A stretch of 8,694 bases of DNA from Candidatus Bruticola papionis. GTDB lineage: Bacteria > Vulcanimicrobiota > Xenobia > Xenobiales > Xenobiaceae. Within the stretch, counting starts at the first letter, position 1. The number at the start of each line of letters is the position of its first letter. The stretch covers positions 1 through 8,694 of the forward strand of contig DHKB01000069.1 in the NCBI GenBank assembly GCA_002407045.1, read 5' to 3'. A program made the position numbers and the translations under genes. Below are positions 6,791-8,694 of the stretch, one piece after another. The notes below the pieces were generated by a model that did no database searches, was not told the DNA's origin, and worked only from the letters and a program-made list of their open reading frames with translations.

Positions 6791-8020
6791 TTACTTATTG
6801 CCTCCCAAGCTTTCGTGAATGGCCTGGGCAGCTTCTTTGCCCTTCTTAACGGCCCATACAACAGTTTTGTCACCGTGAGCAATGTCGCCGGCTACAAATA
6901 CTTTTTCATCAGCAGACTTGTAACCATCAAAATCGACTTCATTCTTGACAATGTTGAGACCTAAGTTCTCGGCATTGACTTTTTGACCGACGGCCAAAAT
7001 GATTTTGTCGACTTCAATATTGATCTGGCTGTTAATGTGACGGTGCTTGAAAGTGACGGTGTGGCCTTCGACTTTTTCGGGAACATAACCGTCGATAATG
7101 GTTACGCCTAAAGCCTGAGCGCCGCGCAACTCTTTCTGGGAAGCTAAGAACTCGGAGAACTCTTCGTAAACGACATCGGTGACGTTCTTGACGCCGAGCA
7201 TCTTGAGGGTAGTAACAACGTCCATAGCTACGTCGCCGCCGCCGATAACCAATACGTTCTGAGGAACTTCTACTTTGCCCTTATTCTCTTTGGTGCGAGC
7301 CAAGAAGGATACGGCAGTTTCTACACAATCGTTGCCTTCGAACATAGGAAGCATTTTGGCTTCGCTGGAGCCGATAGCGATCAAAACGGCGTCGTGCTCA
7401 GCTTTGAGTTGCTCTAAAGTTACATCAGTGCCAACTTTGGTATTAAGTTTGAAGTTGGCGCCTAATTTTTCGATAAGAGAAATTTCATGATCGACAACAG
7501 CGTTGGGAAGACGATATTCAGGAATACCATAGCGGAGGTAACCGCCGGCTTTCTCGTTCTTTTCATAAATGTCGACAGCGTATCCCAAGCGAAGGAGGGA
7601 AGCAGCAGCCTGGAGTCCGGCAGGGCCGCTACCGATAATGGCGATCTTTTTGCCGTTGGACTCACCTTTTTCGAGAATTTGCATGCCAACCTGGCTCTCG
7701 AAATCGGTGACGAATCTCTGGATACCGCCAATATCAATGGGACGATCGATACCACATCTGGAGCAACCTTTTTGGCAATATCTCTCAGTGGGGCATACAC
7801 GGGCGCAGATGGAACCCAGGGCGTTATTCTCACGAATGGTCTCGGCAGCACCTTTGAAGTTCCTGAAACGGACGCTGCGAATGAAGCGGGCAGGATCAGT
7901 TCCGGCTGGACAAGACTTAGAACAAGGGGCATCATGGCAAAGCAGGCAGCGCTGAGCTTCCTCCATGACTGTCATCATAGTGTAAGCTTGCTCGACTTCT
8001 TCTACGTACTTATTAGTCAT
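6791..8020 (-). CDS. preT: NAD-dependent dihydropyrimidine dehydrogenase subunit PreT
   Basis: PreT takes electrons from NADH through FAD and Fe-S clusters to PreA. From the chosen start it has 409 residues, matching the family. Cluster ligands: Cys25, 28, 33, 37, 76, 82, 86, plus Gln101, which aligns with the unusual glutamine ligand (Gln156) of mammalian dihydropyrimidine dehydrogenase. The FAD motif GSGPAG is at 130-135, the nucleotide motif GGGDVAMD at 260-267, and the C-terminal flavin motif VFVAGD and GDKTVVWAVK.GKEAA close the protein. Glutamate synthase small subunits share this fold, but the immediate neighbour preA and the close match to E. coli PreT settle the assignment. The ATG at 8020 has AAGGA (8026-8030) five bases upstream. 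A longer frame from 8077 is rejected because that ATG sits within the promoter -10 box. G+C is visibly higher than in the reductase and Sel1 genes. Confidence 0.94.
   Translation of the reverse strand: MTNKYVEEVEQAYTMMTVMEEAQRCLLCHDAPCSKSCPAGTDPARFIRSVRFRNFKGAAETIRENNALGSICARVCPTERYCQKGCSRCGIDRPIDIGGIQRFVTDFESQVGMQILEKGESNGKKIAIIGSGPAGLQAAASLLRLGYAVDIYEKNEKAGGYLRYGIPEYRLPNAVVDHEISLIEKLGANFKLNTKVGTDVTLEQLKAEHDAVLIAIGSSEAKMLPMFEGNDCVETAVSFLARTKENKGKVEVPQNVLVIGGGDVAMDVVTTLKMLGVKNVTDVVYEEFSEFLASQKELRGAQALGVTIIDGYVPEKVEGHTVTFKHRHINSQINIEVDKIILAVGQKVNAENLGLNIVKNEVDFDGYKSADEKVFVAGDIAHGDKTVVWAVKKGKEAAQAIHESLGGNK
6801..6806 (-). promoter_or_regulatory. preA ribosome-binding site inside the end of preT
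   Basis: GGGAGG on the minus strand lies 10 bases before the preA ATG and within the last codons of preT. With the preT stop (6793-6791) abutting the preA ATG (6790-6788), this supports coupled, near-equal translation of the two subunits. Confidence 0.75.
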
Positions 8021-8052
8021 TTTCTTCCTTCTTTTAAGTATCAACAGACATT

Positions 8053-8081
8053 CTGCCAAACAACGGCAGGCCTCCATTATA
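8053..8081 (-). promoter_or_regulatory. preT-preA promoter -10 box with a 5' leader hairpin
   Basis: On the minus strand a consensus TATAAT (8081-8076) lies about 60 bases before the preT ATG. The -35 region is poor, so an activator may help. Transcription would start near 8069, right at CTGCC (8069-8065) / GGCAG (8057-8053), a 5-bp hairpin with a seven-base loop that would cap the 5' end of the message. Confidence 0.6.
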
Positions 8082-8102
8082 CATGATTTTTAACATTAAA
8101 TA

Positions 8103-8146
8103 CCTAGAAAAAGAAAAAATATCCATAAAAATATTTTCTCTTTAGG
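8103..8146. repeat. Imperfect AT-rich inverted repeat between divergent preT and ssrA
   Basis: CCTA followed by A/G-rich sequence and AAAATAT (8103-8122) is mirrored by ATATTTTCTCTTTAGG (8131-8146), with a few unpaired bases. Five Ts follow on the plus strand. It could be a terminator of stray transcription toward ssrA or simply AT-rich promoter-flanking DNA. Confidence 0.35.
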
Positions 8147-8172
8147 TTTTTAGGCGTTGAATTGTTGCTAGC

Positions 8173-8202
8173 TTGACCTTTCTTATACTGACGTGGTAAA
8201 AT
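8173..8202 (+). promoter_or_regulatory. ssrA promoter
   Basis: TTGACC (8173-8178), an 18-base spacer and TAAAAT (8197-8202) form a good sigma-70-type promoter. Transcription should begin near 8209, about 80 bases before the mature tmRNA end. Confidence 0.75.
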
Positions 8203-8289
8203 CACTTTTGGTTCGGAGGCAAAGTGCCGGTGCGCTTTTCGGTGAAGGTTCCACTTGAAGAGTTGGGCAGCGGTGTTCCTAAAAAACTC
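8203..8289 (+). other. 5' leader of the tmRNA precursor
   Basis: About 80 bases separate the promoter from the mature tmRNA 5' end; RNase P should remove them. CACTTT (8203-8208) and AAAGTG (8221-8226) can pair. GGAGG (8216-8220) precedes a GTG at 8224 that opens a frame running into the tmRNA, but the four-base spacing is short and the peptide matches nothing I recognise. I see no known riboswitch or RNA motif. Confidence 0.45.
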
Positions 8290-8646
8290 GGGGGTGTCCC
8301 GGTTTCGACGGGGAGATGCTTTGCCGATGGTTGCGAGTCGAGTTGTCGAAAGCTCGTAAAAAAGTCGAAACTTTCAAACATTAACTGCCGAAGATAATTT
8401 GGCTCTCGCCGCCTAGTGCGGTGCGTCCGCTCACCTTCGTCGGCGGAGGTGTACCGGGCGTGAACCACGCCGTCTACCCATTTGCCGCTAGTCTCTCGGC
8501 TGCATAGGGGAAACACCAGAGGGTATGGCTTACCGAGATCCGGCCCGGGGGAGCTTGGCAAGCCGAGATTAAAGCCTAGGCTACACTCGTAGAGGCTGTC
8601 GTGGAGGCCTCTTCGGACGCGGGTTCGATTCCCGCCACCTCCACCA
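8290..8646 (+). ncRNA. ssrA: Transfer-messenger RNA (tmRNA)
   Basis: tmRNA, with SmpB, rescues ribosomes stalled on broken mRNA and tags the unfinished protein for proteolysis. The one-piece form is 357 bases. The 5' end GGGGGTG (8290-8296) pairs with CACCTCC (8636-8642) as a 7-bp acceptor stem, with G-T at the third pair, the alanine identity signal. The discriminator A and an encoded CCA follow (8643-8646). The conserved TGTCCCGGTTTCGACGGGG start is present, and the T arm is GCGGG (8619-8623), TTCGATT, CCCGC (8631-8635). The tag frame lies at 8387-8416; pseudoknot sequence occupies the rest. Confidence 0.97.
8387..8416 (+). other. tmRNA proteolysis tag reading frame (AEDNLALAA)
   Basis: Starting at the GCC resume codon after TTAACT, the frame reads Ala-Glu-Asp-Asn-Leu-Ala-Leu-Ala-Ala and stops at TAG (8414-8416). 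The LALAA end is the usual degron read by ClpXP-type proteases. With the charged alanine carried by tmRNA, the tag added is A-AEDNLALAA if GCC is the resume codon. The exact resume codon is inferred from position and composition. Confidence 0.8.
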
Positions 8647-8657
8647 TATAAAGTAAG

Positions 8658-8694
8658 AAACTCACCAACACGGTTTTGTGTTAGGTGAGTTTTT
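8658..8694 (+). terminator. Intrinsic terminator of ssrA
   Basis: AAACTCACC (8658-8666) pairs with GGTGAGTTT (8684-8692). The stem continues with AACAC (8667-8671) / GTGTT (8678-8682), one bulged A and a GGTTTT loop. The T-run reaches the window end, so its full length is not seen. Confidence 0.9.

Noticed and set aside
7487..8086. 199-residue plus-strand frame
   Set aside because: Antisense shadow of preT, which is a clear family member with all its motifs intact.
8257..8285. Second ssrA promoter candidate, TTGAAG then TAAAAA
   Set aside because: Spacer of about 17-19 bases is uncertain and the start would fall inside the mature tmRNA; the 8173-8202 promoter is better.
8202..8561. 119-residue minus-strand frame across ssrA
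   Set aside because: It is antisense to the tmRNA, whose structure explains the sequence; the Pro/Thr/Arg-rich translation is typical of such spurious calls.

Overview
The window reads as chromosomal DNA of an anaerobic, low-to-moderate GC bacterium. A Firmicute, perhaps of the diderm Negativicutes type, is my best guess. It rests on an HslV with a short cleavable propeptide, a PreT/PreA pyrimidine reductase, a CoA-disulfide reductase/rhodanese fusion, strong Shine-Dalgarno sites, clean intrinsic terminators and a one-piece tmRNA. No mobile element, CRISPR array, rRNA or tRNA gene is visible.

Layout: positions 1-480 hold no convincing gene but many inverted repeats and one imperfect direct repeat. 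A plus-strand unit follows: hslV (586-1113), then a 775-residue Sel1-repeat protein (1171-3498), ending at a two-way terminator (3497-3550). Converging on it from the minus strand is a 584-residue CoA-disulfide/persulfide reductase with a C-terminal rhodanese domain (5340-3586). Its leader carries a perfect 14-bp palindrome that looks like an operator. Further right, also on the minus strand, preT (8020-6791) and preA (6790-5543) abut exactly and end at a strong intrinsic terminator (5491-5457). Diverging from preT is the tmRNA gene ssrA (8290-8646), with its own promoter, an unusually long leader and a terminator at the window edge.

Functional logic: HslV (proteolytic chamber) and tmRNA (ribosome rescue and tagging) are protein quality-control functions at the two ends. 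PreT and PreA together form an NAD-dependent dihydropyrimidine dehydrogenase: PreT carries FAD, the NAD site and two Fe-S clusters, and PreA carries FMN and two Fe-S clusters. The CoA-disulfide reductase/rhodanese acts on thiols and persulfides. The Sel1 protein is probably a scaffold or adaptor of unknown partner. No single novel system is evident. The most unusual items are the hslV-Sel1 pairing without hslU, a repeated TTTTTTAGCG motif around the reductase promoter, the repeat-rich first 480 bases and the long ssrA leader.
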